From NCBI GenBank assembly GCA_902594865.1, contig CACJNV010000012.1, forward strand, positions 1-42,556: a stretch of 42,556 nt of DNA, in the 5' to 3' direction. The stretch is from an uncultured Pelagibacteraceae bacterium (GTDB taxonomy: Bacteria > Pseudomonadota > Alphaproteobacteria > Pelagibacterales > Pelagibacteraceae). Made by a program: the position numbers and the translations under genes. The notes below the pieces were generated by a model, which ran no database searches, was not told where the DNA came from, and saw nothing but the letters and a program-made list of their open reading frames with translations. Positions 33,756-42,556 of this stretch are shown in pieces (positions within the stretch are counted from its first letter, which is position 1; each line of letters starts with the position of its first letter).

Positions 33756-34648
33756 AAAATATTTTAATTATTGGCTGTGGATTATTAGGTTCATCTTTAT
33801 TAAGGCGTATTAGCAAAAAAAAAATAGCAAAAAAAATATTTATTTATGAAAAATCAAAATCAAATCTTGCTAAGATAAAAAGATTAAAATTACCTGGAAC
33901 AATTGTTAAATCATTAAACGAAGGTGCAAGCAATTGCGATTTAATCATCTTTTGTACACCAATGAGTGAATACAAAAATATTATTTTAAAAATAAATAAA
34001 TTTATACCATCGAAAACATTGATTACAGATATTGGTTCTTCAAAAATTGAAACTTCTAAAATTATAAATAAATTTTTAAAGAAAGGTATTCATTGGATTC
34101 AAAGTCACCCAATAGCTGGATCAGAAGTCAGCGGACCAGAGCATGGTAAAGAAAATATGTTTACTGATAGATGGTGCATAATAATTAAAGAAAAAAATAT
34201 TAAAAAAAATAATATAAATATTCTTACTAAGTTTTGGAAAAAAATTGGAGCAAAAGTAGTTGTTATGAGCGCTGAAAAACATGATAAAATTTTTTCTATC
34301 ACTAGTCATTTACCACACTTAATTGCATATAATCTGGTGAAATCTGCACAAGATTTTGAGAAAAAACAAAATTATGAGCTAATCAAATATAGCGCTGGTG
34401 GATTACGAGATTTTTCTAGGATTGCAGCATCAAATGAAATCATGTGGAGAGATATTTTTTTTAACAATAAAAATAATATTTCAAAAGCGATTGATTTATT
34501 TATTAAAAATTTAAATCAATTTAAAAAAGATATTAATTCAAAAAATAATAAGTCTATCGTAAAGAAACTTATTCAGACTAAAAAAGTAAGGTCAAAAATC
34601 ATCAAATTGAAACAAGATATTGATAAACCTGACTTTGGAAGAAATTAA
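33752..34648 (+). CDS. tyrA: Prephenate/arogenate dehydrogenase
   Basis: A 298-residue TyrA-family NAD(P)-dependent dehydrogenase for tyrosine synthesis. The Rossmann motif GCGLLGSS (8-15), FCTPMSEY, SHPIAGSEVSGPEHG and SHLPHLIAYNLV are family hallmarks. There is no chorismate mutase or ACT domain. Whether it prefers prephenate or arogenate cannot be told from sequence. Coupled to the upstream aminotransferase. Its stop shares the palindrome TTAA (34645-34648) with the stop of the convergent peptidase gene. Confidence 0.92.
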   Translation: MKNILIIGCGLLGSSLLRRISKKKIAKKIFIYEKSKSNLAKIKRLKLPGTIVKSLNEGASNCDLIIFCTPMSEYKNIILKINKFIPSKTLITDIGSSKIETSKIINKFLKKGIHWIQSHPIAGSEVSGPEHGKENMFTDRWCIIIKEKNIKKNNINILTKFWKKIGAKVVVMSAEKHDKIFSITSHLPHLIAYNLVKSAQDFEKKQNYELIKYSAGGLRDFSRIAASNEIMWRDIFFNNKNNISKAIDLFIKNLNQFKKDINSKNNKSIVKKLIQTKKVRSKIIKLKQDIDKPDFGRN

Positions 34649-35394
34649 TATTTTATTCTAGATACTTTTTTAACCTTTAGCTTGGCAGTTTTTTCAATTC
34701 TATTAATAGTTTCTATAATTGGCATAATAATTACTTTTCTTTCTGGACCATAAGCATGAATTAGTTGTTTAGAATTTAAACATATAGCAACATGACCTTT
34801 CCAAAAAATAATATCTCCTTTTTTAAATAGTCTTTTCTTTGAATTTTTTTTTGTATATTTGATCTGATCTTTTGTATCTCTTGGATAAAACGAATTATTA
34901 TAAAAATAAAATATTTGCAATAAGGCTGAACAATCAATACCTTTAAATGTTTTTCCACCCCAAACATATTTTACATCGAGAAATTTTTTAAATATTTTTG
35001 TAAAATTATTTTCTTTATGTTTTATTCTTTTTATATCTGCTTTTTTAATCCATTTATTTTTTTCAATTTTTACGTAATTCTTATTTTGCTCAAATATAGA
35101 TAATTTGGATGCAAGTGGAAGCCAACTTCTAGTTCCAATTCCAGGTTTTTTATAAATCTTTGCTTTTAGCGAACTGACTTTATAATTGGGGCTAAATTTT
35201 TCTTTATATTTTGAATTTTTAATAAACCCCTTATAATTATCAAATAAAGTTTTAATTTTTATCCAATTTTTATTTTTTGCTAATATTTTGAATTTTTCAC
35301 CATGTATAATTTGTGAAGTTACCTCAGATCTTTTCGAAGGATTTTTATAAATATTTGAAAAATTACCTATGAAGTAAAAATTATTTTGCACCAA
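34645..35394 (-). CDS. NlpC/P60 peptidase with SH3 domains (YkfC-like)
   Basis: A 249-residue protein. Two SH3-like domains occupy about 5-60 and 72-125; the NlpC/P60 domain follows, with Cys155 in YVWGGKTFKGIDCSALL, His201 in WKGHVAICL and His213 in LIHAYG as the catalytic set. No signal peptide is visible, so it is probably cytoplasmic, like YkfC-type enzymes that cut L-Ala-gamma-D-Glu bonds in recycled muropeptides. The start is TTG 35394, or GTG 35391; no ATG occurs near the N-terminus and no SD is evident. It overlaps the permease gene by 14 bp and ends on tyrA's stop. Confidence 0.85.
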   Translation of the reverse strand: MVQNNFYFIGNFSNIYKNPSKRSEVTSQIIHGEKFKILAKNKNWIKIKTLFDNYKGFIKNSKYKEKFSPNYKVSSLKAKIYKKPGIGTRSWLPLASKLSIFEQNKNYVKIEKNKWIKKADIKRIKHKENNFTKIFKKFLDVKYVWGGKTFKGIDCSALLQIFYFYNNSFYPRDTKDQIKYTKKNSKKRLFKKGDIIFWKGHVAICLNSKQLIHAYGPERKVIIMPIIETINRIEKTAKLKVKKVSRIKY

Positions 35395-36757
35395 TTCTAA
35401 TTTTGTTTTTAATTAACCACAAACAAATCAATGAAGGTATCACCATAATAGTCGTTAAAACAAAAAATGTTCCCCAATCTCCATTTAACCAGTCAACTAA
35501 AGCCCCTGATGATGAAGCTAAAGTAGTACGACCAGCAGTACCAATTGAAGCAAGTAATGCATACTGTGTCGCTGTATAAGTTCTATCAACTAGTAATGAT
35601 ATAAATGCAACAAATGCTACAGTTGCAAAAGCTGCTGTGATATCATCAGCTATAACCGCAATTGCAAATAAAATTTCTGATTTCCCAGTCCATGCCAAAA
35701 CTGCAAATAAAAGATTTGTTATAGCCATTAACCCACCAGCAAAGAACATAGTTTTAATTGTTCCAGCTCTCATAGCCATTACTCCACCCAACAAAGTAAA
35801 TACAACTGTTGTTATCCAGCCAAGACCTTTTGAATAAATTGCAATTTGACCTTTGGAGAAACCAATTTCTTTATAAAAAACAATAGACATTCTTCCCATA
35901 AATGCCTCACCTATCTTAAATAAGAAAACAAATCCTAAAATTCCAGCTGCAATGGCAAAACCATTTTTTCTAAAAAAACTAATAATAGGTCCACCTATAG
36001 TTCCTGTAATATAAGCGATAAAGTTTGTAATAATATTGCTAGATCCAAGTTTTCCTTCAATTAATTTGTCTGTTTCTCTCTGTTTTGCTTCTCTGTTTGT
36101 CTCTATAGGTTCATGAACAAACATTAATCCAATATTCATTAAAATTATTAAAATACCTAAAATTAAAAAAGTAGCTTGCCAGTAGTCAGCTACCCCTAGG
36201 TTTTCAAAAAATTCTGCCGTAAATAAAGCAACAACTCCACCTAATTTATAACCTGTCCACCAACCAACAACAGCCATGGCTGCGCCTGCAGCCATTGATT
36301 TTCCTTCATATTCATTTATCTGTTCAATTCTTAATGCATCCACAGTTATATCTTGGGTTGCTGACGCGATAGCAATAATTAAACCTACAGTAATTAATAA
36401 AGCCAAATTTTCAGTTGGATTAATCACACTCCAAACAACAAGACTTAACAAAATAATTAATTGCATCAAAACTATCCATCCTCTTCTATGACCTAATTTT
36501 TTTGTTAGTACTGGAATTTGAATTCTATCTATAATGGGAGCCCACAAATAATTGAAAGCATATACTCCAAAAATTAAACCTGCCCATCCAATTGTTGATC
36601 TACTAAGACCTTCTTCTTTAAGCCAAAGACTTAAGCTGCTTGCAATTAATACCCATGGAAATCCACTTATTGCACCTAATAAAAGAATTCTTACCATACG
36701 AATATCTTTATAAACTGCAAGAGAATCAAGCCATGATTGGTTCTTTGTTTCAGACAT
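35381..36757 (-). CDS. AmpG-like MFS permease (muropeptide transporter family)
   Basis: A 458-residue inner-membrane protein with about twelve hydrophobic helices. The N-terminal LGAISGFPWVLIASSLSLWL followed by GLSRSTIGW resembles the AmpG family of the major facilitator superfamily, which imports anhydro-muropeptides. ATG 36757 is chosen because GGAGA sits about 8 bases upstream and it avoids overlap with trkH; a TTG at 36772 would add five residues. The adjacent YkfC-like peptidase supports a muropeptide substrate, but the substrate is inferred, not shown. Confidence 0.8.
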   Translation of the reverse strand: MSETKNQSWLDSLAVYKDIRMVRILLLGAISGFPWVLIASSLSLWLKEEGLSRSTIGWAGLIFGVYAFNYLWAPIIDRIQIPVLTKKLGHRRGWIVLMQLIILLSLVVWSVINPTENLALLITVGLIIAIASATQDITVDALRIEQINEYEGKSMAAGAAMAVVGWWTGYKLGGVVALFTAEFFENLGVADYWQATFLILGILIILMNIGLMFVHEPIETNREAKQRETDKLIEGKLGSSNIITNFIAYITGTIGGPIISFFRKNGFAIAAGILGFVFLFKIGEAFMGRMSIVFYKEIGFSKGQIAIYSKGLGWITTVVFTLLGGVMAMRAGTIKTMFFAGGLMAITNLLFAVLAWTGKSEILFAIAVIADDITAAFATVAFVAFISLLVDRTYTATQYALLASIGTAGRTTLASSSGALVDWLNGDWGTFFVLTTIMVIPSLICLWLIKNKIRIGAK

Positions 36758-36759
36758 AA

Positions 36760-38199
36760 TTAATTTCTCCAAAAAGATGGTAAGAACAATACTAATATTG
36801 CAAACAACTCAAGTCTACCTAAAATCATACCTATAGTTAAAATCCACTTAGAGATATCAGGTAAAGCTGAAAAATCTCCATTAGGACCTATAATAGGGCC
36901 CAAACCTGGGCCAACATTTGATATTGATGTTGCTGCACCAGAGATAGCAGTTATAAAATCGAGACCTGTTAATGATAATAATGCAGCTAAAATAAAAAAA
37001 ATAACAAAGTAAAAATAAATAAATGAAATTATTGATGCAATAAATTTATCATCAACAGATCCTTGATCGTATTTAATTACAAATATTCCTTTGGGATATA
37101 TAATTTTCTTTAATTGATTTGATATATATAAATATAGAATTTGAATTCTAAAAATTTTAACACCACAAGTAGTTGATCCAGCACAGCCTCCAATAAACAT
37201 TAATGCAAGAAATATTGTTATAGGAAAACTTCCCCAACCATCAAATTCAGCATTTACATAACCTGTTCCAGTCAATATTGAAATTGTATTAAAAAAAATA
37301 GATCTTAAACTAAAGTTTCCGTTATTATTAAATAATAAATAAATTGATAATATAATAATGCTTATAATTATTATTTTAATAAATGTTCTGATTTGAATAT
37401 CGTTAAAAAATATTTTTTTATTACCACTAATAAATTTAATATATGCAATAAATGGAATACTTCCTAAAATTATAAAAATCATCGATGATATTTCTATAAG
37501 AACACTGTCAAAATATCCGATAGATTGATTATAATTAGAAAATCCACCTGTAGCTATGGTAGTCATAGAATGAGTTAAACTATCAAATTTTCCCATTCCA
37601 AATACCCAATATGATAATGCACAAAGAGCAGTTAGGCCTGAATAAATATAAATAAGTCTTAAAGCTATTTCTTTTGATTTAGGAAGAATTTTTTCAGATG
37701 AGTCGTTGCTAGAAATTTTAAATAATTGCATACCACCAACATTCATTATAGGCATCAGGGTAATTGCCATAACAATTATACCAATACCCCCCAACCATTG
37801 AAGTATTGCTCTCCATAAAAGAATACCTTTTGGTGTATTCTCTAAGTCAGAAATAATTGTTGATCCAGTTGTTGTAATACCAGACATACTTTCAAAAAAA
37901 GCATCAGTAATTGAAAGTTCAATAGTCGAAAATATAAATGGTAAAGATCCAAAAATAGCAATACTTAACCATGACAAGGCAGTTAATAAAAATGCCTGTT
38001 GCAAATTTAATTTTTTGTCGTGGTCTAGATTTGAAAGAAAAAATAACGATCCAAAAATTATAGTAACAATAGATGCACCAAAAAATGATGAATCTATTTC
38101 TGAATAAATAAATTGAGCAATTATAGGGATGAACATTGAGATCCCTAAAATTATTTGCAAAATTCCTAGTGTAAAAAAAACAGTTTTATAATTAGACAT
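36760..38199 (-). CDS. trkH: Trk potassium uptake protein TrkH
   Basis: A 479-residue K+ translocating subunit of the TrkH/KtrB family, with four M1-P-M2 repeats. The selectivity-filter glycines are visible in four P-loops: SGITTTGST, TTIATGGFS, SILTGTGYV and TSISNVGPG. GGCAGSTTCGVK is a family signature. TrkA, the NAD-binding partner, is not in the window. It is transcribed first, followed after 2 bp by the AmpG-like gene. The 91-bp gap to lysS must hold divergent promoters, but I cannot place them. Confidence 0.95.
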   Translation of the reverse strand: MSNYKTVFFTLGILQIILGISMFIPIIAQFIYSEIDSSFFGASIVTIIFGSLFFLSNLDHDKKLNLQQAFLLTALSWLSIAIFGSLPFIFSTIELSITDAFFESMSGITTTGSTIISDLENTPKGILLWRAILQWLGGIGIIVMAITLMPIMNVGGMQLFKISSNDSSEKILPKSKEIALRLIYIYSGLTALCALSYWVFGMGKFDSLTHSMTTIATGGFSNYNQSIGYFDSVLIEISSMIFIILGSIPFIAYIKFISGNKKIFFNDIQIRTFIKIIIISIIILSIYLLFNNNGNFSLRSIFFNTISILTGTGYVNAEFDGWGSFPITIFLALMFIGGCAGSTTCGVKIFRIQILYLYISNQLKKIIYPKGIFVIKYDQGSVDDKFIASIISFIYFYFVIFFILAALLSLTGLDFITAISGAATSISNVGPGLGPIIGPNGDFSALPDISKWILTIGMILGRLELFAILVLFLPSFWRN

Positions 38200-38290
38200 T
38201 TTGAAAGAACATTATTTTATGGTAAATAAATTTCAACTCTATAAGAATTAATAAAATCGCCAATTTAAGATTTTTATAAAAGATATATTC

Positions 38291-39853
38291 GTGATTAAAA
38301 AAGAAATTTTGGACAAAACAAGTGCTTGGCCTTTCGTTGAAGCAAAAAAAATGCTTCGTGAGAGAAAATCATTTATTGATAAAAAAGGTAAAATTACTCT
38401 TCAAACAGGATATGGTCCAAGTGGCCTTCCCCATATTGGAACATTTGGTGAAGTTGCAAGGACCTCAATGATGGTTAATGCTTTAAAGCAACTTACAGAT
38501 CTACCAACAGAGATAATTACTTTTTCTGATGATATGGATGGTCTAAGAAAAGTTCCTGATAATATTCCTAATCAGGAATTACTAAATAAAAATCTACATA
38601 AACCATTAACACAAGTTCCAGATCCATTTGAAAAATTTGCAAGTTTTGGAGAACATAATAATGAAATGTTAAAAGATTTTTTAAATAGTTTTAATTTTAA
38701 ATACAGTTTTAAAAGCTCAACATCTTTATACAAAGGTGGTTTTTTCAACCCAACTTTAAAAATTATTTTAGAAAATTATGATGGTATAATGAACATTATA
38801 CTTCCAACTTTAGGCAAAGAACGTCAACAAACTTACTGCCCTTTTTTACCTATTTGTCCAGATACAGGTCATGTCCTCGAAATTCCAGTTATAGAAATTG
38901 ATAAAAGAAATTTTAAAATAATTTTTGATAATAAGGGTAAAAAATTAGAATCTAGTATTTTGGATGGAAATTGTAAATTACAATGGAAAGTTGATTGGGC
39001 AATGAGATGGTACGCTCTAAATATAGATTTTGAAATGTATGGAAAAGACCTTATTGAGAGTGCAATTTTATCAACTAAAATTATAAATTTAATCGGTAAA
39101 AAAAATCCATCTGGATTTGCTTATGAATTATTTCTTGATGAAAAGGGTGAAAAAATTTCAAAATCAAAAGGAAACGGTATTACTATCGACCAGTGGTTAA
39201 AATATGCCTCACCTGAAAGCTTATCTTTATACATGTATCAAAATCCAAAAAGAGCAAAAAAACTTTATAAAGAAATAGTGCCAAAAGCTGTAGATGAGTA
39301 CCTTGATAATATTGAAAAATCAAAAAAACAAACTGAACAACAATTAGTAATGAATCCTGTTTGGCATGTTCATAATGGACACATTCCAAAAGAAGAAATG
39401 ATCATGTCTTTTTCTATGTTGTTGAATTTAGTTGAAACAAGCAATGCTGATAACAAAGATTTATTATGGAAGTTTGTTAAAAAATATAAATCTAACATTC
39501 ATGAAAAAAACTTTCCAATTTTTGATGGACTAGTTGGTTATGCAATCAAGTATTTTAATGATGTTATTAAGGCTCAAAAAAAATATAAAAAACCATCTGA
39601 AAATGAAAAATTAGCTCTACAAGCTTTAGTTAAAACTTTAGAACAATGTAATGATCAGATGTCTCCTGAGGATATACAAACATTAATATATTCAACAGGT
39701 AAAGTGAATGGGTATGCCGAAAACTTAAGAGATTGGTTTAAGTTAATTTATGAAGTGGTGTTTGGAGATGAAAATGGACCTAGAATGGGTTTTTTTATAA
39801 GTTTTTTCGGTGTTAACGAAACAAAAGAATTGATAATTAGTAAATTGAAATAA
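38291..39853 (+). CDS. lysS: Lysyl-tRNA synthetase, class I
   Basis: A 520-residue class I (archaeal-type, LysK) lysyl-tRNA synthetase that charges tRNA-Lys. The HIGH-like motif is GPSGLPHIGT (42-51) and the KMSKS-like motif is KISKSKG (288-294). Class II LysRS motifs are absent. The start is GTG 38291. The C-terminal helical anticodon-binding part is complete. Class I LysRS is common in Alphaproteobacteria, so this is not a sign of recent transfer. The stop and the pyrD ATG share one base (TAATG). Confidence 0.95.
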   Translation: MIKKEILDKTSAWPFVEAKKMLRERKSFIDKKGKITLQTGYGPSGLPHIGTFGEVARTSMMVNALKQLTDLPTEIITFSDDMDGLRKVPDNIPNQELLNKNLHKPLTQVPDPFEKFASFGEHNNEMLKDFLNSFNFKYSFKSSTSLYKGGFFNPTLKIILENYDGIMNIILPTLGKERQQTYCPFLPICPDTGHVLEIPVIEIDKRNFKIIFDNKGKKLESSILDGNCKLQWKVDWAMRWYALNIDFEMYGKDLIESAILSTKIINLIGKKNPSGFAYELFLDEKGEKISKSKGNGITIDQWLKYASPESLSLYMYQNPKRAKKLYKEIVPKAVDEYLDNIEKSKKQTEQQLVMNPVWHVHNGHIPKEEMIMSFSMLLNLVETSNADNKDLLWKFVKKYKSNIHEKNFPIFDGLVGYAIKYFNDVIKAQKKYKKPSENEKLALQALVKTLEQCNDQMSPEDIQTLIYSTGKVNGYAENLRDWFKLIYEVVFGDENGPRMGFFISFFGVNETKELIISKLK

Positions 39854-40905
39854 TGTATTCAAACCTAAGATCTTTAATATTTAAAATAGATCCTGAAAGA
39901 GCACATTTTTTAGCAATTCAATCACTCAAACTCAATCTAGTTTCAAATATATTTGATGAAAACAAAAATGATCCTATTTTAAAAACAAAATTATTTAATC
40001 AAAATCTTGATAATCCTATAGGTATTGCAGCAGGTTTTGATAAGAATGCAGAGGTATACAATCCTTTATTTAAGTTGGGTTTTGGATTTGTTGAAGTAGG
40101 TACGGTTACACCGTTAAAACAATATGGAAATGAAAAACCAAGAGTATTTAGATTGGTAGAAGATCAAGCATTAATTAATAGGCTAGGTTTTAACAATCAA
40201 GGATCAGATATAATATTAAATAGAATAAAATCTAATAAAAAACTAGGTGTACTAGGTGTAAATGTAGGACCGAACAAAAATTCTAATGATAGATTAAATG
40301 ATTATTTAATTGGATTAGAAAAATTTTCTGAAGTTGCAGATTATATTACAATCAATATTTCTTCGCCAAATACTGAAAATCTAAGAAACTTTCATGATGA
40401 GAATAAATTAAAAGATTTGTTAACATCTATCTCAGAGAAAAAAAAACAATTAAAAACTGAAATTCCTTTGGCTGTAAAAATTTCACCAGACATTAACGAA
40501 AATCAAATTGACTTAATTTCAGAAATACTTTTAGAAAATGATATAAGTGCAATAATAATTTCAAATACATCCGAAGCTTCTAGAGAAACACTTCAAAATA
40601 TACAGAGACATCAAAAAGGTGGTTTATCTGGAAAACCTATTGAAAAAAAATCCAATTTTTTAATAAGTAAATTTTACAATTTAATTAAAGGTAAAATTAA
40701 AATAATAGGAGTAGGTGGTGTTGATTCTGGTAAATCAGCTTATGATAAGTTTTTATTGGGAGCAGATTATGTTCAACTTTATACTGGCATGGTATTCCAA
40801 GGACCCAATATTGCTGGGATGATTAAAAAAGACCTAAAAGAATTACTGATAAGAGATGGTGTCAAAAATTTCACAGAAATTGTGGGAAATAAAACTGTTT
40901 CTTAA
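39853..40905 (+). CDS. pyrD: Dihydroorotate dehydrogenase (quinone), class 2
   Basis: A 350-residue class 2 DHODH. It oxidises dihydroorotate to orotate in pyrimidine synthesis and passes electrons to quinone at the membrane. The N-terminal helical extension (about 1-38) is the membrane and quinone-binding part of class 2. [11 protein letters not shown] and the SSPNTENLR segment, whose serine is the class 2 catalytic base, are present. FMN phosphate-binding elements appear as VGGVDSG and YTGMVFQGP. It is translationally coupled to lysS. Confidence 0.96.
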   Translation: MYSNLRSLIFKIDPERAHFLAIQSLKLNLVSNIFDENKNDPILKTKLFNQNLDNPIGIAAGFDKNAEVYNPLFKLGFGFVEVGTVTPLKQYGNEKPRVFRLVEDQALINRLGFNNQGSDIILNRIKSNKKLGVLGVNVGPNKNSNDRLNDYLIGLEKFSEVADYITINISSPNTENLRNFHDENKLKDLLTSISEKKKQLKTEIPLAVKISPDINENQIDLISEILLENDISAIIISNTSEASRETLQNIQRHQKGGLSGKPIEKKSNFLISKFYNLIKGKIKIIGVGGVDSGKSAYDKFLLGADYVQLYTGMVFQGPNIAGMIKKDLKELLIRDGVKNFTEIVGNKTVS

Positions 40906-40915
40906 ATGTATTAAA

Positions 40916-40944
40916 CTTGACGCCTTCAATATCTCCCCTTATAT
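40916..40944 (+). promoter_or_regulatory. Promoter of rpmB, giving an almost leaderless mRNA
   Basis: CTTGAC (40916-40921) and TTATAT (40939-40944) with a 17-bp spacer; in E. coli phase TTGACG-17-TATATA. The discriminator AGGCAC is G+C-rich. The predicted start near 40951 leaves about 6 bases before the rpmB ATG at 40958. Confidence 0.7.
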
Positions 40945-40957
40945 AGGCACTGTTATT

Positions 40958-41269
40958 ATGTCAAAAAAATGTGAACTTACCGGTAAAATTCCAATGAAAG
41001 GTCATAATGTTAGTCATGCTAACAACAAGACTAAAAGAAGATTTTTACCTAATCTAAAGAAAGTAAAATTTACAAGTGAGCTTACTGGAAGAAGTTTAAA
41101 ACTTACTGTAAGTAACTCAGGTGTAAGGTCAGTTGACAAAAAAGGTAGTTTTGATGAATTTTTAAAAACTGTAAAAAATAAAAATTTATCTCCTAGATTA
41201 AAAAAGTTAAAAAAAGTAGTTTTAATTAAATCTCCTTTTAAAAAGAAACCTGTAGCTAAATCAGCTTAA
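40958..41269 (+). CDS. rpmB: 50S ribosomal protein L28
   Basis: A 103-residue L28. [20 protein letters not shown] is the family N-terminus, and [12 protein letters not shown] follows. The frame is open further upstream (to 40856), but that reading lies inside pyrD and the promoter, so ATG 40958 is the start. The protein is longer than the E. coli one (78 aa) because of a Lys-rich C-terminal part, as in other Alphaproteobacteria. Its stop overlaps the next gene's ATG by one base (TAATG). Confidence 0.95.
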   Translation: MSKKCELTGKIPMKGHNVSHANNKTKRRFLPNLKKVKFTSELTGRSLKLTVSNSGVRSVDKKGSFDEFLKTVKNKNLSPRLKKLKKVVLIKSPFKKKPVAKSA

Positions 41270-41823
41270 TGAACAAATTATTTATCACCCTGTCAATAAT
41301 GATGGGGATTGTTGTACTATCTTCTAATTATTTAGTTCAGTTCCCAATCAACTACTTTGGATTAAATGAGATTTTAACTTATGGAGCTTTTAGTTACCCA
41401 ATAGCTTTTTTAATAACAGATTTAGCAAATAGGTCGTATGGAAAATTATTAGCAAGGCAAATTGTATATTTGGGGTTTTTAATAGGAATTATATTTACAT
41501 TGTTATTCTCAACTGATTTTGCAGATTTAATCTCGGTTAGAATTGCAATTGGATCAGGGGTTGCTTTTATCACTGCTCAATTGTTGGATATTCAAATTTT
41601 TGATCGATTAAGAAAAAAAGAGTGGTTTGTTGCACCACTTACTTCATCTTTGATTGGATCAACAGTCGACACATTTTTATTTTTCTCAATATCATTTTAT
41701 GCAACAGGGGTACCTTGGGTTACTTTATCTCTTGGAGATTTAGCAGTAAAAATTTTAGTTGCTATAATAATGTTGATACCATTCAGAATGTTATTGAAAA
41801 TTATTAAACCAATTAAAGTTTAA
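41269..41823 (+). CDS. VUT-family queuosine precursor transporter
   Basis: A 184-residue membrane protein with about five to six hydrophobic helices. FPINYFGLNEILTYGAFSYP followed by TDLANRSYG, and later QLLDIQIFDRLR and the SLIGSTVDTFLFF stretch, mark the COG1738 (YhhQ/VUT) family. Members import queuine precursors (preQ0/preQ1) for tRNA modification in other bacteria; the substrate here is inferred. It is translationally coupled to rpmB, an odd but plausible link to translation. Its stop shares TTAA with the convergent agmatinase-family gene. Confidence 0.87.
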   Translation: MNKLFITLSIMMGIVVLSSNYLVQFPINYFGLNEILTYGAFSYPIAFLITDLANRSYGKLLARQIVYLGFLIGIIFTLLFSTDFADLISVRIAIGSGVAFITAQLLDIQIFDRLRKKEWFVAPLTSSLIGSTVDTFLFFSISFYATGVPWVTLSLGDLAVKILVAIIMLIPFRMLLKIIKPIKV

Positions 41824-42556
41824 TATAAAAATTTATAAGACAAAATTTTATAAGCTAATTTCGCAACAAGAAAATTATAGGAATTAAATCCTTTAATTGG
41901 AGATAGTTCATTAATATCTGCACCAACAATTTTCGAGTTTTGTGCTGCAATTCTTATTATATCTAATGTTTCGTCCCACAAAAGTCCTCCTGGTTCAGGT
42001 GTACCAGTCGCAGGCATAATACTTGAATCTAGTCCATCTACATCGAATGTTAGATAAACAGTTTTGTTTTTAATCAGTTTTTTAAATTTAGACAAATTCC
42101 ATTTTTTTTTATCTTTTGCCCAAAAAATATTTATTCTTGAAGAATTTTTTTTTAAATATGGTATTTCACTTTCTGAGATATTTCTTATCCCAAATGAAAT
42201 TAAAGAAACATTTTTATAATCTAGACATCTTCTAATTGCTGAGGCATGTGAAAATTTTTCTCCATTATAGCTTTGACGTAAATCTGCATGGGCATCAAAA
42301 TGCAAGAGGCAAATATTTTTATATTTTTTAGTAAAAGGAACAATACACCCAGGAGTTATTGAATGCTCTCCACCTAAAGTCATTGGGAAAAGCTTTTTAT
42401 CTAAAATTTCTTTATTAATATTTGAGATTTTATTAAGTGCTTTTTTAATATTTTTATCAATTTTAAATGGTTTTAAAGTTTTAATACCTATTTTTTTATA
42501 AGGTTCACAATTAAGTTCTTCATCATACAGCTCAACTTGATGTGATGCTTTTATGA
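41820..42556 (-). CDS. speB: Agmatinase/arginase family ureohydrolase (5' end outside window)
   Basis: The frame is open from the stop at 41820 to the right edge, so the 5' end lies outside the window; the ATG at 42383 is internal, since in-frame coding with a ureohydrolase-like pattern continues upstream. The binuclear Mn motifs are GGEHS, HFDAHADLR, and FDVDGLDSS with TGTPEPGG. Hydrolysis of agmatine to putrescine and urea is the best guess; arginase, guanidinobutyrase and formimidoylglutamase share these motifs. At least 245 residues are present. Its stop shares TTAA with the transporter gene. Confidence 0.9.
   Translation of the reverse strand, partial: IKASHQVELYDEELNCEPYKKIGIKTLKPFKIDKNIKKALNKISNINKEILDKKLFPMTLGGEHSITPGCIVPFTKKYKNICLLHFDAHADLRQSYNGEKFSHASAIRRCLDYKNVSLISFGIRNISESEIPYLKKNSSRINIFWAKDKKKWNLSKFKKLIKNKTVYLTFDVDGLDSSIMPATGTPEPGGLLWDETLDIIRIAAQNSKIVGADINELSPIKGFNSYNFLVAKLAYKILSYKFLY

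Noticed and set aside
38200-38290. Divergent promoter boxes between trkH and lysS
   Set aside because: Several TTGAAA and TATAA-like pieces occur but none pair at 16-18 bp with acceptable matches on both boxes.
40856-40957. 34-residue N-terminal extension of L28
   Set aside because: This part overlaps the end of pyrD and the rpmB promoter; conserved L28 begins at ATG 40958.

Overview
The window is a dense, strongly A+T-rich bacterial chromosome segment that best fits the SAR11 clade (Candidatus Pelagibacter, Alphaproteobacteria). The reasons are a DMSP demethylase (dmdA) of the Pelagibacter type, intergenic gaps of mostly 0-40 bp, frequent ATGA/TAATG start-stop overlaps, class I lysyl-tRNA synthetase, F1 genes in the alphaproteobacterial order atpHAGDC without the Fo genes, and a SAM-II riboswitch on metX. 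I see no tRNA, rRNA, insertion sequence, prophage or CRISPR array. It reads as core genome rather than an accessory island.

Region 1 (1-23455, all + strand) is carbon and energy metabolism. It opens with the end of a probable dmdB, an uncharacterised alpha/beta hydrolase and dmdA (DMSP demethylation), followed by asd. Next come sdhCDAB, mmsA, mdh, sucCD, sucA, sucB and lpdA, which cover succinyl-CoA formation through oxaloacetate in the TCA cycle. priA follows, then a terminator and promoter, then atpHAGDC.

Region 2 (23447-32596, - strand) holds two transcription units. The first runs rplU-rpmA-obgE-proB-proA-nadD-rsfS-ctpA-rppH from a very good promoter just upstream of rplU. The second is metX-metW-gloB, led by a SAM-II riboswitch whose 5' end lies at the predicted transcription start. 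Region 3 (32670-42556) has short blocks: hisC-tyrA (+), trkH / AmpG-like permease / NlpC-P60 peptidase (-), lysS-pyrD (+), rpmB and a queuosine-precursor transporter (+), and a 5'-truncated agmatinase-family gene (-) at the right edge.

The sulfur and carbon genes connect. DmdA yields methylmercaptopropionate and 5-methyl-THF, and DmdB starts the branch that ends in methanethiol. MetX makes the O-acetylhomoserine that could accept reduced sulfur, under SAM feedback. MmsA and the TCA block can take up C2/C3 products. The observations I consider most worth checking are the unassigned hydrolase between dmdB and dmdA, an SdhD with no histidine at all, the metX SAM-II element that lacks an obvious Shine-Dalgarno platform but overlaps a perfect 9-bp A/U hairpin, and three promoters sharing CTTGA(C) boxes with G+C-rich discriminators.
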